Below, piece after piece: positions 36,459-49,828 of a DNA stretch of 64,000 nucleotides. The first letter of the stretch is position 1. Every line of letters starts with the position of its first letter. Below the pieces are notes generated by a model that ran no database searches, was not told the DNA's origin, and saw only the letters and a program-made list of their open reading frames with translations. The stretch lies in assembly GCA_946699065.1 (NCBI GenBank), contig CAMPDV010001428.1, positions 46,186 through 110,185 of the forward strand, written 5' to 3'. Both the position numbers and the translations under genes were made by a program. This stretch comes from Loxodes magnus (lineage: Eukaryota > Ciliophora > Karyorelictea > Loxodida > Loxodidae).

Positions 36459-38029
36459 TAAAAGTGAAGGAGTGAAATAAGAAAAGAAGAAAGAGTTTAA
36501 GTTTTAAGGAGTATGCTTTGAGAAGTAATAAGTATTTAGAAAAGTGAATAAGAGAAGTAAGAAAAAAAGATAGAGTTTCAGTTTTAAGGAGTATGCTTTG
36601 AGAAGTAATAAGTATTTATAAAAGTGAAGAAGTAAAGTAAGAAAAGAAGATAGAGTTTCAGTTTTAAGGATTATGCTTTGAGAAGTAATAAGTATTTAGA
36701 AAAGTGAGGAAATAAAGTAAGAAAAAAAGATAGAGTTTCAGTTTTAAGGAGTATGCTTTGAGAAGTAATAAGTATTTAGAAAAGTGAGGAAGTAAAGTAA
36801 GAAAAGAAGATAGAGTTTCAGTTTTAAGGAGTATGCTTTGAGAAGTAATAAGTATTTAGAAAAGTGAAGGAGTGAAATAAGAAAAGAAGAAAGAGTTTAA
36901 GTTTTAAGGAGTATGCTTTGAGAAGTAATAAGTATTTAGAAAAGTGAAGAAGTAAAGTAAGAAAAGAAGATAGAGTTTTAGTTTTAAGGAGTATGCTTTG
37001 AGAAGTAATAAGTATTTATAAAAGTGAAGAAGTAAAGTAAGAAAAGAAGATAGAGTTTCAGTTTTAAGGAGTATGCTTTGAGAAGTGATAAGTATTTAGA
37101 AAAGTGAAGAAGTGAAGTAAGAAAAGAAGAAAGAGTTTCAGTTTTAAGGAGTATGCTTTGAGAAGTAATAAGTATTTAGAAAAGTGAAGAAGTAAAGTAA
37201 GAAAAGAAGATAGAGTTTCAGTTTTAAGGAGTATGCTTTGAGAAGTAATAAGTATTTAGAAAAGTGAAGGAGTGAAATAAGAAAAGAAGAAAGAGTTTCA
37301 GTTTTAAGGAGTATGCTTTGAGAAGTAATAAGTATTTAGAAAAGTGAAGGAGTGAAATAAGAAAAGAAGAAAGAGTTTAAGTTTTAAGGAGTATGCTTTG
37401 AGAAGTAATAAGTATTTAGAAAAGTGAATAAGTAAAGTAAGAAAAGAAGATAGAGTTTCAGTTTTAAGGAGTATGCTTTGAGAAGTAATAAGTATTTAGA
37501 AAAGTGAAGGAGTGAAATAAGAAAAGAAGAAAGAGTTTAAGTTTTAAGGAGTATGCTTTGAGAAGTAATAAGTATTTAGAAAAGTGAAGAAGTAAAGTAA
37601 GAAAAGAAGATAGAGTTTCAGTTTTAAGGATTATGCTTTGAGAAGTAATAAGTATTTATAAAAGTGAAGAAGTAAAGTAAGAAAAGAAGATAGAGTTTCA
37701 GTTTTAAGGAGTATGCTTTGAGAAGTAATAAGTATTTAGAAAAGTGAAGGAGTGAAATAAGAAAAGAAGAAAGAGTTTAAGTTTTAAGGAGTATGCTTTG
37801 AGAAGTAATAAGTATTTAGAAAAGTGAAGAAGTGAAGTAAGAAAAGAAGAAAGAATTTAAGTTTTAAGGAGTATGCTTTGAGAAGTAATAAGTATTAAGA
37901 AAAGTGAGGAAGTAAAGTAAGAAAAGAAGATAGAGTTTCAGTTTTAAGGAGTATGCTTTGAGAAGTAATAAGTATTTAGAAAAGTGAAGGAGTGAAATAA
38001 GAAAAGAAGAAAGAGTTTCAGTTTTAAGG

Positions 38030-41000
38030 AGTATGCTTCGAGAAGTAATAAGTATTTAGAAAAGTGAAGAAGTGAAGTAAGAAAAGAAGAAAGAATTTAA
38101 GTTTTAAGGAGTATGCTTTGAGAAGTAATAAGTATTAAGAAAAGTGAGGAAGTAAAGTAAGAAAAGAAGATAGAGTTTCAGTTTTAAGGATTATGCTTTG
38201 AGAAGTAATAAGTATTTAGAAAAGTGAAGGAGTGAAATAAGAAAAGAAGAAAGAGTTTCAGTTTTAAGGAGTATGCTTTGAGAAGTAATAAGTATTTATA
38301 AAAGTGAAGAAGTAAAGTAAGAAAAGAAGATAGAGTTTCAGTTTTAAGGAGTATGCTTTGAGAAGTGATAAGTATTTAGAAAAGTGAAGTAGTGAAGTAA
38401 GAAAAGAAGATAGAGTTTCAGTTTTAAGGAGTATGCTTTGAGAAGTAATAAGTATTTAGAAAAGTGAATAAGTAAAGTAAGAAAAGAAGATAGAGTTTCA
38501 GTTTTAAGGAGTATGCTTTGAGAAGTAATAAGTATTTAGAAAAGTGAAGAAGTGAAGTAAGAAAAGAAGAAAGAGTTTCAGTTTTAAGGAGTATGCTTTG
38601 AGAAGTAATAAGTATTTAGAAAAGTGAAGAAGTAAAGTAAGAAAAGAAGATAGAGTTTCAGTTTTAAGGAGTATGCTTTGAGAAGTAATAAGTATTTAGA
38701 AAAGTGAGGAAATAAAGTAAGAAAAAAAGATAGAGTTTCAGTTTTAAGGAGTATGCTTTGAGAAGTAATAAGTATTTAGAAAAGTGAAGAAGTGAAATAA
38801 GAAAAGAAGAAAGAGTTTAAGTTTTAAGGAGTATGCTTTGAGAAGTAATAAGTATTTAGAAAAGTGAGGAAATAAAGTAAGAAAAGAAGATAGAGTTTCA
38901 GTTTTAAGGAGTATGCTTTGAGAAGTAATAAGTATTTAGAAAAGTGAAGGAGTGAAATAAGAAAAGAAGAAAGAGTTTAAGTTTTAAGGAGTATGCTTTG
39001 AGAAGTAATAAGTATTTAGAAAAGTGAATAAGATAAGAAAGAAAAGAAGATAGAGTTTCAGTTTTAAGGAGTATGCTTTGAGAAGTAATAAGTATTTATA
39101 AAAGTGAAGAAGTAAAGTAAGAAAAGAAGATAGAGTTTCAGTTTTAAGGAGTATGCTTTGAGAAGTAATAAGTATTTATAAAAGTGAAGAAGTAAAGTAA
39201 GAAAAGAAGATAGAGTTTTAGTTTTAAGGAGTATGCTTTGAGAAGTAATAAGTATTTAGAAAAGTGAAGAAGTAAAGTAAGAAAAGAAGATAGAGTTTTA
39301 GTTTTAAGGATTATGCTTTGAGAAGTAATAAGTATTTAGAAAAGTGAATAAGATAAGAAAGAAAAGAAGATAGAATTTAAGTTTTAAGGAGTATGCTTTG
39401 AGAAGTAATAAGTATTTAGAAAAGTGAAGGAGTGAAATAAGAAAAGAAGAAAGAGTTTAAGTTTTAAGGATTATGCTTTGAGAAGTAATAAGTATTTAGA
39501 AAAGTGAAGAAGTAAAGTAAGAAAAGAAGATAGAGTTTCAGTTTTAAGGATTATGCTTTGAGAAGTAATAAGTATTTATAAAAGTGAAGAAGTAAAGTAA
39601 GAAAAGAAGATAGAGTTTCAGTTTTAAGGAGTATGCTTTGAGAAGTAATAAGTATTTAGAAAAGTGAAGGAGTGAAATAAGAAAAGAAGAAAGAGTTTAA
39701 GTTTTAAGGAGTATGCTTTGAGAAGTAATAAGTATTTAGAAAAGTGAATAAGAGAAGTAAGAAAAAAAGATAGAGTTTCAGTTTTAAGGAGTATGCTTCG
39801 AGAAGTAATAAGTATTTAGAAAAGTGAAGAAGTGAAGTAAGAAAAGAAGAAAGAATTTAAGTTTTAAGGAGTATGCTTTGAGAAGTAATAAGTATTAAGA
39901 AAAGTGAGGAAGTAAAGTAAGAAAAGAAGATAGAGTTTCAGTTTTAAGGATTATGCTTTGAGAAGTAATAAGTATTTAGAAAAGTGAAGGAGTGAAATAA
40001 GAAAAGAAGAAAGAGTTTCAGTTTTAAGGAGTATGCTTTGAGAAGTAATAAGTATTTATAAAAGTGAAGAAGTAAAGTAAGAAAAGAAGATAGAGTTTCA
40101 GTTTTAAGGAGTATGCTTTGAGAAGTGATAAGTATTTAGAAAAGTGAAGTAGTGAAGTAAGAAAAGAAGATAGAGTTTCAGTTTTAAGGAGTATGCTTTG
40201 AGAAGTAATAAGTATTTAGAAAAGTGAATAAGTAAAGTAAGAAAAGAAGATAGAGTTTCAGTTTTAAGGAGTATGCTTTGAGAAGTAATAAGTATTTAGA
40301 AAAGTGAAGAAGTGAAGTAAGAAAAGAAGAAAGAGTTTCAGTTTTAAGGAGTATGCTTTGAGAAGTAATAAGTATTTAGAAAAGTGAAGAAGTAAAGTAA
40401 GAAAAGAAGATAGAGTTTCAGTTTTAAGGAGTATGCTTTGAGAAGTAATAAGTATTTAGAAAAGTGAGGAAATAAAGTAAGAAAAAAAGATAGAGTTTCA
40501 GTTTTAAGGAGTATGCTTTGAGAAGTAATAAGTATTTAGAAAAGTGAAGAAGTGAAATAAGAAAACAAGAAAGAGTTTAAGTTTTAAGGAGTATGCTTTG
40601 AGAAGTAATAAGTATTTAGAAAAGTGAGGAAATAAAGTAAGAAAAGAAGATAGAGTTTCAGTTTTAAGGAGTATGCTTTGAGAAGTAATAAGTATTTAGA
40701 AAAGTGAAGGAGTGAAATAAGAAAAGAAGAAAGAGTTTAAGTTTTAAGGAGTATGCTTTGAGAAGTAATAAGTATTTAGAAAAGTGAATAAGAGAAGTAA
40801 GAAAAGAAGATAGAGTTTCAGTTTTAAGGAGTATGCTTTGAGAAGTAATAAGTATTTATAAAAGTGAAGAAGTAAAGTAAGAAAAGAAGATAGAGTTTCA
40901 GTTTTAAGGAGTATGCTTTGAGAAGTAATAAGTATTTATAAAAGTGAAGAAGTAAAGTAAGAAAAGAAGATAGAGTTTTAGTTTTAAGGAGTATGCTTTG

Positions 41001-41310
41001 AGAAGTAATAAGTATTTAGAAAAGTGAATAAGTAAAGTAAGAAAAGAAGATAGAGTTTCAGTTTTAAGGATTATGCTTTGAGAAGTAATAAGTATTTAGA
41101 AAAGTGAATAAGATAAGAAAGAAAAGAAGATAGAATTTAAGTTTTAAGGAGTATGCTTTGAGAAGTAATAAGTATTTAGAAAAGTGAAGAAGTGAAATAA
41201 GAAAAGAAGAAAGAGTTTAAGTTTTAAGGATTATGCTTTGAGAAGTAATAAGTATTTAGAAAAGTGAGGAAATAAAGTAAGAAAAGAAGATAGAGTTTCA
41301 GTTTTAAGGA
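38030..41310 (+). repeat. 22-monomer (1,760-bp) repeat, two copies
   Basis: About 38,030-39,550 corresponds to 39,790-41,310 at offset 1,760. It is anchored by GCTTCGAG at 38,039 and 39,799 in place of GCTTTGAG. Differences include GAAAACAAG at 40,561 against GAAAAGAAG at 38,801, TAAGAGAAGT against TAAGATAAGA at 40,789/39,029, and changes in 41,029 and 41,189. It is more diverged than the 53-monomer duplication, so probably older or more affected by conversion. Confidence 0.7.
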
Positions 41311-41748
41311 TTATGCTTTGAGAAGTAATAAGTATTTATAAAAGTGAAGAAGTAAAGTAAGAAAAGAAGATAGAGTTTCAGTTTTAAGGATTATGCTTTG
41401 AGAAGTAATAAGTATTTAGAAAAGTGAGGAAATAAAGTAAGAAAAAAAGATAGAGTTTCAGTTTTAAGGAGTATGCTTTGAGAAGTAATAAGTATTTAGA
41501 AAAGTGAGGAAGTAAAGTAAGAAAAGAAGATAGAGTTTCAGTTTTAAGGATTATGCTTTGAGAAGTAATAAGTATTTAGAAAAGTGAAGAAGATAAGAAA
41601 GAAAAGAAGAAAGAATTTAAGTTTTAAGGAGTATGCTTTGAGAAGTAATAAGTATTTAGAAAAGTGAAGAAGTAAAGTAAGAAAAGAAGATAGAGTTTTA
41701 GTTTTAAGGAGTATGCTTTGAGAAGTAATAAGTATTTAGAAAAGTGAA

Positions 41749-44700
41749 GGAGTGAAATAAGAAAAGAAGAAAGAGTTTAAGTTTTGAGGAGTATGCTTTG
41801 AGAAGTAATAAGTATTTAGAAAAGTGAATAAGAGAAGTAAGAAAAAAAGATAGAGTTTCAGTTTTAAGGAGTATGCTTTGAGAAGTAATAAGTATTTATA
41901 AAAGTGAAGAAGTAAAGTAAGAAAAGAAGAAAGAGTTTCAGTTTTAAGGATTATGCTTTGAGAAGTAATAAGTATTTATAAAAGTGAAGAAGTGAAGTAA
42001 GAAAAGAAGATAGAGTTTCAGTTTTAAGGAGTATGCTTTGAGAAGTAATAAGTATTTAGAAAAGTGAAGAAGTAAAGTAAGAAAAGAAGATAGAGTTTCA
42101 GTTTTAAGGATTATGCTTTGAGAAGTAATAAGTATTTATAAAAGTGAAGAAGTGAAGTAAGAAAAGAAGATAGAGTTTCAGTTTTAAGGATTATGCTTTG
42201 AGAAGTAATAAGTATTTATAAAAGTGAAGAAGTGAAGTAAGAAAAGAAGATAGAGTTTCAGTTTTAAGGAGTATGCTTTGAGAAGTAATAAGTATTTAGA
42301 AAAGTGAAGTAGTGAAGTAAGAAAAGAAGATAGAGTTTAAGTTTTAAGGAGTATGCTTTGAGAAGTGATAAGTATTTAGAAAAGTGAAGTAGTGAAGTAA
42401 GAAAAGAAGATAGAGTTTCAGTTTTAAGGAGTATGCTTTGAGAAGTAATAAGTATTAAGAAAAGTGAGGAAGTAAAGTAAGAAAAGAAGATAGAGTTTCA
42501 GTTTTAAGGAGTATGCTTTGAGAAGTAATAAGTATTTAGAAAAGTGAATAAGATAAGAAAGAAAAGAAGATAGAATTTAAGTTTTAAGGAGTATGCTTTG
42601 AGAAGTAATAAGTATTAAGAAAAGTGAAGGAGTGAAATAAGAAAAGAAGAAAGAGTTTAAGTTTTAAGGATTATGCTTTGAGAAGTAATAAGTATTTAGA
42701 AAAGTGAAGAAGTAAAGTAAGAAAAAAAGATAGAGTTTCAGTTTTAAGGAGTATGCTTTGAGAAGTAATAAGTATTAAGAAAAGTGAGGAAGTAAAGTAA
42801 GAAAAGAAGATAGAGTTTCAGTTTTAAGGAGTATGCTTTGAGAAGTAATAAGTATTTAGAAAAGTGAAGAAGTAAAGTAAGAAAAGAAGATAGAGTTTTA
42901 GTTTTAAGGATTATGCTTTGAGAAGTAATAAGTATTTATAAAAGTGAAGAAGTGAAGTAAGAAAAGAAGATAGAGTTTCAGTTTTAAGGAGTATGCTTTG
43001 AGAAGTAATAAGTATTTAGAAAAGTGAAGGAGTGAAATAAGAAAAGAAGAAAGAGTTTAAGTTTTAAGGATTATGCTTTGAGAAGTAATAAGTATTTAGA
43101 AAAGTGAAGAAGTAAAGTAAGAAAAGAAGATAGAGTTTCAGTTTTAAGGATTATGCTTTGAGAAGTAATAAGTATTTATAAAAGTGAAGAAGTAAAGTAA
43201 GAAAAGAAGATAGAGTTTCAGTTTTAAGGATTATGCTTTGAGAAGTAATAAGTATTTAGAAAAGTGAGGAAATAAAGTAAGAAAAAAAGATAGAGTTTCA
43301 GTTTTAAGGAGTATGCTTTGAGAAGTAATAAGTATTTAGAAAAGTGAGGAAGTAAAGTAAGAAAAGAAGATAGAGTTTCAGTTTTAAGGATTATGCTTTG
43401 AGAAGTAATAAGTATTTAGAAAAGTGAATAAGATAAGAAAGAAAAGAAGAAAGAATTTAAGTTTTAAGGAGTATGCTTTGAGAAGTAATAAGTATTTAGA
43501 AAAGTGAAGAAGTAAAGTAAGAAAAGAAGATAGAGTTTTAGTTTTAAGGAGTATGCTTTGAGAAGTAATAAGTATTTAGAAAAGTGAAGGAGTGAAATAA
43601 GAAAAGAAGAAAGAGTTTAAGTTTTGAGGAGTATGCTTTGAGAAGTAATAAGTATTTAGAAAAGTGAATAAGAGAAGTAAGAAAAAAAGATAGAGTTTCA
43701 GTTTTAAGGAGTATGCTTTGAGAAGTAATAAGTATTTATAAAAGTGAAGAAGTAAAGTAAGAAAAGAAGATAGAGTTTCAGTTTTAAGGATTATGCTTTG
43801 AGAAGTAATAAGTATTTATAAAAGTGAAGAAGTGAAGTAAGAAAAGAAGATAGAGTTTCAGTTTTAAGGAGTATGCTTTGAGAAGTAATAAGTATTTAGA
43901 AAAGTGAAGAAGTAAAGTAAGAAAAGAAGATAGAGTTTCAGTTTTAAGGATTATGCTTTGAGAAGTAATAAGTATTTATAAAAGTGAAGAAGTGAAGTAA
44001 GAAAAGAAGATAGAGTTTCAGTTTTAAGGATTATGCTTTGAGAAGTAATAAGTATTTATAAAAGTGAAGAAGTGAAGTAAGAAAAGAAGATAGAGTTTCA
44101 GTTTTAAGGAGTATGCTTTGAGAAGTAATAAGTATTTAGAAAAGTGAAGTAGTGAAGTAAGAAAAGAAGATAGAGTTTAAGTTTTAAGGAGTATGCTTTG
44201 AGAAGTGATAAGTATTTAGAAAAGTGAAGTAGTGAAGTAAGAAAAGAAGATAGAGTTTCAGTTTTAAGGAGTATGCTTTGAGAAGTAATAAGTATTAAGA
44301 AAAGTGAAGGAGTGAAATAAGAAAAGAAGAAAGAGTTTAAGTTTTAAGGATTATGCTTTGAGAAGTAATAAGTATTTAGAAAAGTGAAGAAGTAAAGTAA
44401 GAAAAAAAGATAGAGTTTCAGTTTTAAGGAGTATGCTTTGAGAAGTAATAAGTATTAAGAAAAGTGAGGAAGTAAAGTAAGAAAAGAAGATAGAGTTTCA
44501 GTTTTAAGGATTATGCTTTGAGAAGTAATAAGTATTTAGAAAAGTGAATAAGATAAGAAAGAAAAGAAGAAAGAATTTAAGTTTTAAGGAGTATGCTTTG
44601 AGAAGTAATAAGTATTTAGAAAAGTGAAGAAGTAAAGTAAGAAAAGAAGATAGAGTTTTAGTTTTAAGGAGTATGCTTTGAGAAGTAATAAGTATTTAGA

Positions 44701-46628
44701 AAAGTGAAGGAGTGAAATAAGAAAAGAAGAAAGAGTTTAAGTTTTGAGGAGTATGCTTTGAGAAGTAATAAGTATTTAGAAAAGTGAATAAGAGAAGTAA
44801 GAAAAAAAGATAGAGTTTCAGTTTTAAGGAGTATGCTTTGAGAAGTAATAAGTATTTATAAAAGTGAAGAAGTAAAGTAAGAAAAGAAGATAGAGTTTCA
44901 GTTTTAAGGATTATGCTTTGAGAAGTAATAAGTATTTATAAAAGTGAAGAAGTGAAGTAAGAAAAGAAGATAGAGTTTCAGTTTTAAGGAGTATGCTTTG
45001 AGAAGTAATAAGTATTTAGAAAAGTGAAGAAGTAAAGTAAGAAAAGAAGATAGAGTTTCAGTTTTAAGGATTATGCTTTGAGAAGTAATAAGTATTTATA
45101 AAAGTGAAGAAGTGAAGTAAGAAAAGAAGATAGAGTTTCAGTTTTAAGGATTATGCTTTGAGAAGTAATAAGTATTTATAAAAGTGAAGAAGTGAAGTAA
45201 GAAAAGAAGATAGAGTTTCAGTTTTAAGGAGTATGCTTTGAGAAGTAATAAGTATTTAGAAAAGTGAAGTAGTGAAGTAAGAAAAGAAGATAGAGTTTAA
45301 GTTTTAAGGAGTATGCTTTGAGAAGTGATAAGTATTTAGAAAAGTGAAGTAGTGAAGTAAGAAAAGAAGATAGAGTTTCAGTTTTAAGGAGTATGCTTTG
45401 AGAAGTAATAAGTATTAAGAAAAGTGAAGGAGTGAAATAAGAAAAGAAGAAAGAGTTTAAGTTTTAAGGATTATGCTTTGAGAAGTAATAAGTATTTAGA
45501 AAAGTGAAGAAGTAAAGTAAGAAAAAAAGATAGAGTTTCAGTTTTAAGGAGTATGCTTTGAGAAGTAATAAGTATTAAGAAAAGTGAGGAAGTAAAGTAA
45601 GAAAAGAAGATAGAGTTTCAGTTTTAAGGAGTATGCTTTGAGAAGTAATAAGTATTTAGAAAAGTGAAGAAGTAAAGTAAGAAAAGAAGATAGAGTTTCA
45701 GTTTTAAGGATTATGCTTTGAGAAGTAATAAGTATTTAGAAAAGTGAGGAAATAAAGTAAGAAAAAAAGATAGAGTTTCAGTTTTAAGGAGTATGCTTTG
45801 AGAAGTGATAAGTATTTAGAAAAGTGAAGAAGTAAAGTAAGAAAAGAAGATAGAGTTTCAGTTTTAAGGAGTATGCTTTGAGAAGTAATAAGTATTTAGA
45901 AAAGTGAAGGAGTGAAATAAGAAAAGAAGAAAGAGTTTAAGTTTTGAGGAGTATGCTTTGAGAAGTAATAAGTATTTAGAAAAGTGAATAAGAGAAGTAA
46001 GAAAAAAAGATAGAGTTTCAGTTTTAAGGAGTATGCTTTGAGAAGTAATAAGTATTTATAAAAGTGAAGAAGTAAAGTAAGAAAAGAAGATAGAGTTTCA
46101 GTTTTAAGGATTATGCTTTGAGAAGTAATAAGTATTTATAAAAGTGAAGAAGTGAAGTAAGAAAAGAAGATAGAGTTTCAGTTTTAAGGAGTATGCTTTG
46201 AGAAGTAATAAGTATTTAGAAAAGTGAAGAAGTAAAGTAAGAAAAGAAGATAGAGTTTCAGTTTTAAGGATTATGCTTTGAGAAGTAATAAGTATTTATA
46301 AAAGTGAAGAAGTGAAGTAAGAAAAGAAGATAGAGTTTCAGTTTTAAGGATTATGCTTTGAGAAGTAATAAGTATTTATAAAAGTGAAGAAGTGAAGTAA
46401 GAAAAGAAGATAGAGTTTCAGTTTTAAGGAGTATGCTTTGAGAAGTAATAAGTATTTAGAAAAGTGAAGTAGTGAAGTAAGAAAAGAAGATAGAGTTTAA
46501 GTTTTAAGGAGTATGCTTTGAGAAGTGATAAGTATTTAGAAAAGTGAATAAGTAAAGTAAGAAAAGAAGATAGAGTTTCAGTTTTAAGGAGTATGCTTTG
46601 AGAAGTAATAAGTATTAAGAAAAGTGAA
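41749..46628 (+). repeat. Four-copy 9-monomer core with uneven spacing
   Basis: The core begins with GGAGTGAAAT carrying TTTTGAGG, a change unique to this region, at 41,781, 43,621, 44,741 and 45,941. It continues with TAAGAGAAGT (seven A), GAAGTAAAGT, GAAGTGAAGT, GAAGTAAAGT, GAAGTGAAGT, GAAGTGAAGT, GTAGTGAAGT, GTAGTGAAGT. The four copies start at 41,749, 43,589, 44,709 and 45,909, with spacings of 23, 14 and 15 monomers. Copy 1 has GAAAGAG where the others have GATAGAG in the third monomer. Copy 4 ends with TAAGTAAAGT instead of GTAGTGAAGT. Linker monomers were lost from the later copies, for example two after the core of copy 2. Confidence 0.8.
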
Positions 46629-46948
46629 GGAGTGAAATAAGAAAAGAAGAAAGAGTTTAAGTTTTAAGGATTATGCTTTGAGAAGTAATAAGTATTTAGA
46701 AAAGTGAAGAAGTAAAGTAAGAAAAAAAGATAGAGTTTCAGTTTTAAGGAGTATGCTTTGAGAAGTAATAAGTATTAAGAAAAGTGAGGAAGTAAAGTAA
46801 GAAAAGAAGATAGAGTTTCAGTTTTAAGGAGTATGCTTTGAGAAGTAATAAGTATTTAGAAAAGTGAAGAAGTAAAGTAAGAAAAGAAGATAGAGTTTCA
46901 GTTTTAAGGATTATGCTTTGAGAAGTAATAAGTATTTAGAAAAGTGAG

Positions 46949-48228
46949 GAAATAAAGTAAGAAAAAAAGATAGAGTTTCAGTTTTAAGGAGTATGCTTTG
47001 AGAAGTGATAAGTATTTAGAAAAGTGAAGAAGTAAAGTAAGAAAAGAAGATAGAGTTTCAGTTTTAAGGAGTATGCTTTGAGAAGTAATAAGTATTTAGA
47101 AAAGTGAGGAAATAAAGTAAGAAAAGAAGAAAGAGTTTAAGTTTTAAGGAGTATGCTTTGAGAAGTAATAAGTATTTAGAAAAGTGAAGGAGTGAAATAA
47201 GAAAAGAAGAAAGAGTTTAAGTTTTAAGGAGTATGCTTTGAGAAGTAATAAGTATTTAGAAAAGTGAAGAAGTAAAGTAAGAAAAGAAGATAGAGTTTCA
47301 GTTTTAAGGAGTATGCTTTGAGAAGTAATAAGTATTTAGAAAAGTGAAGGAGTGAAATAAGAAAAGAAGAAAGAGTTTAAGTTTTAAGGAGTATGCTTTG
47401 AGAAGTAATAAGTATTTAGAAAAGTGAAGAAGTAAAGTAAGAAAAGAAGATAGAGTTTCAGTTTTAAGGATTATGCTTTGAGAAGTAATAAGTATTTAGA
47501 AAAGTGAATAAGATAAGAAAGAAAAGAAGATAGAATTTCAGTTTTAAGGAGTATGCTTTGAGAAGTAATAAGTATTTATAAAAGTGAAGAAGTAAAGTAA
47601 GAAAAGAAGATAGAGTTTCAGTTTTAAGGAGTATGCTTTGAGAAGTAATAAGTATTTATAAAAGTGAAGAAGTAAAGTAAGAAAAGAAGATAGAGTTTCA
47701 GTTTTAAGGAGTATGCTTTGAGAAGTAATAAGTATTAAGAAAAGTGAGGAAGTAAAGTAAGAAAAGAAGATAGAGTTTCAGTTTTAAGGAGTATGCTTTG
47801 AGAAGTAATAAGTATTTAGAAAAGTGAAGGAGTGAAATAAGAAAAGAAGAAAGAGTTTCAGTTTTAAGGAGTATGCTTTGAGAAGTAATAAGTATTTAGA
47901 AAAGTGAATAAGATAAGAAAGAAAAGAAGAAAGAATTTAAGTTTTAAGGAGTATGCTTTGAGAAGTAATAAGTATTTAGAAAAGTGAAGAAGTAAAGTAA
48001 GAAAAGAAGATAGAGTTTTAGTTTTAAGGAGTATGCTTTGAGAAGTAATAAGTATTTAGAAAAGTGAAGAAGTAAAGTAAGAAAAGAAGATAGAGTTTCA
48101 GTTTTAAGGAGTATGCTTTGAGAAGTGATAAGTATTTAGAAAAGTGAATAAGAGAAATAAGAAAAGAAGAAAGAGTTTCAGTTTTAAGGATTATGCTTTG
48201 AGAAGTAATAAGTATTTAGAAAAGTGAA
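46949..48228 (+). repeat. 16-monomer segment matching 56855-58134
   Basis: Monomers from GAAATAAAGT (seven A, GTGATAAG) through TAAGAGAAAT recur at 56,855-58,134. The offset is 9,906, which is 124 monomers less the 12-bp and 2-bp deletions between them. The right half is the left part of the dispersed 17-monomer module. After 48,228 the two loci diverge, so the copy at 57.4 kb has joined this left flank to a right flank of the 53-kb type. Confidence 0.7.
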
Positions 48229-48588
48229 TAAGATAAGAAAGAAAAGAAGATAGAATTTCAGTTTTAAGGAGTATGCTTTGAGAAGTAATAAGTATTTAGA
48301 AAAGTGAAGAAGTAAAGTAAGAAAAGAAGATAGAGTTTCAGTTTTAAGGAGTATGCTTTGAGAAGTAATAAGTATTTAGAAAAGTGAGGAAATAAAGTAA
48401 GAAAAAAAGATAGAGTTTCAGTTTTAAGGAGTATGCTTTGAGAAGTAATAAGTATTTAGAAAAGTGAAGAAGTGAAATAAGAAAACAAGAAAGAGTTTAA
48501 GTTTTAAGGAGTATGCTTTGAGAAGTAATAAGTATTTAGAAAAGTGAGGAAATAAAGTAAGAAAAGAAGATAGAGTTTCAGTTTTAAG

Positions 48589-49828
48589 GAGTATGCTTTG
48601 AGAAGTAATAAGTATTTATAAAAGTGAAGAAGTAAAGTAAGAAAAGAAGATAGAGTTTCAGTTTTAAGGAGTATGCTTTGAGAAGTAATAAGTATTAAGA
48701 AAAGTGAGGAAGTAAAGTAAGAAAAGAAGATAGAGTTTCAGTTTTAAGGAGTATGCTTTGAGAAGTAATAAGTATTTAGAAAAGTGAAGGAGTGAAATAA
48801 GAAAAGAAGAAAGAGTTTCAGTTTTAAGGAGTATGCTTTGAGAAGTAATAAGTATTTAGAAAAGTGAATAAGATAAGAAAGAAAAGAAGAAAGAATTTAA
48901 GTTTTAAGGAGTATGCTTTGAGAAGTAATAAGTATTTAGAAAAGTGAAGAAGTAAAGTAAGAAAAGAAGATAGAGTTTTAGTTTTAAGGAGTATGCTTTG
49001 AGAAGTAATAAGTATTTAGAAAAGTGAAGAAGTAAAGTAAGAAAAGAAGATAGAGTTTCAGTTTTAAGGAGTATGCTTTGAGAAGTGATAAGTATTTAGA
49101 AAAGTGAATAAGAGAAATAAGAAAAGAAGAAAGAGTTTCAGTTTTAAGGATTATGCTTTGAGAAGTAATAAGTATTTAGAAAAGTGAATAAGTAAAGTAA
49201 GAAAAGAAGATAGAGTTTCAGTTTTAAGGAGTATGCTTTGAGAAGTAATAAGTATTTAGAAAAGTGAAGGAGTGAAATAAGAAAAGAAGAAAGAGTTTAA
49301 GTTTTAAGGAGTATGCTTTGAGAAGTAATAAGTATTTATAAAAGTGAAGAAGTAAAGTAAGAAAAGAAGATAGAGTTTCAGTTTTAAGGAGTATGCTTTG
49401 AGAAGTAATAAGTATTTAGAAAAGTGAGGAAATAAAGTAAGAAAAAAAGATAGAGTTTCAGTTTTAAGGAGTATGCTTTGAGAAGTAATAAGTATTTAGA
49501 AAAGTGAGGAAGTAAAGTAAGAAAAGAAGATAGAGTTTCAGTTTTAAGGAGTATGCTTTGAGAAGTAATAAGTATTTAGAAAAGTGAATAAGATAAGAAA
49601 GAAAAGAAGAAAGAATTTCAGTTTTAAGGAGTATGCTTTGAGAAGTGATAAGTATTTAGAAAAGTGAAGAAGTAAAGTAAGAAAAGAAGATAGAGTTTTA
49701 GTTTTAAGGATTATGCTTTGAGAAGTAATAAGTATTTAGAAAAGTGAATAAGATAAGAAAGAAAAGAAGATAGAATTTAAGTTTTAAGGAGTATGCTTTG
49801 AGAAGTAATAAGTATTTATAAAAGTGAA
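48589..49828 (+). repeat. 17-monomer module, partial early copy
   Basis: This copy has most of the module, from about monomer 3 on (GAAGTAAAGT with TATTAAG at 48,629), through the TAAGAGAAAT monomer at 49,109, to TAAGATAAGA with GATAGAATTT at 49,749. A left-half-only copy lies at 47,509-48,228. Just upstream, monomer 48,469 carries GAAAACAAG as at 40,561, and 40,381-40,640 matches 48,301-48,560 at offset 7,920. Confidence 0.7.

Larger units (their letters stand above)
1847..39799 (+). other. The twelve CpG-bearing positions found
   Basis: CpG is absent from the reference monomer. By eye I find it only in two rare variants. One is GTAACGTAAG, with C at 1847, 2487, 3526, 3926, 5125, 5365, 9281 and 35,436. 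The other is GCTTCGAG, with C at 14,041, 15,401, 38,039 and 39,799. The array would offer almost no substrate for CpG methylation. A few more sites may have escaped notice. Confidence 0.6.
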
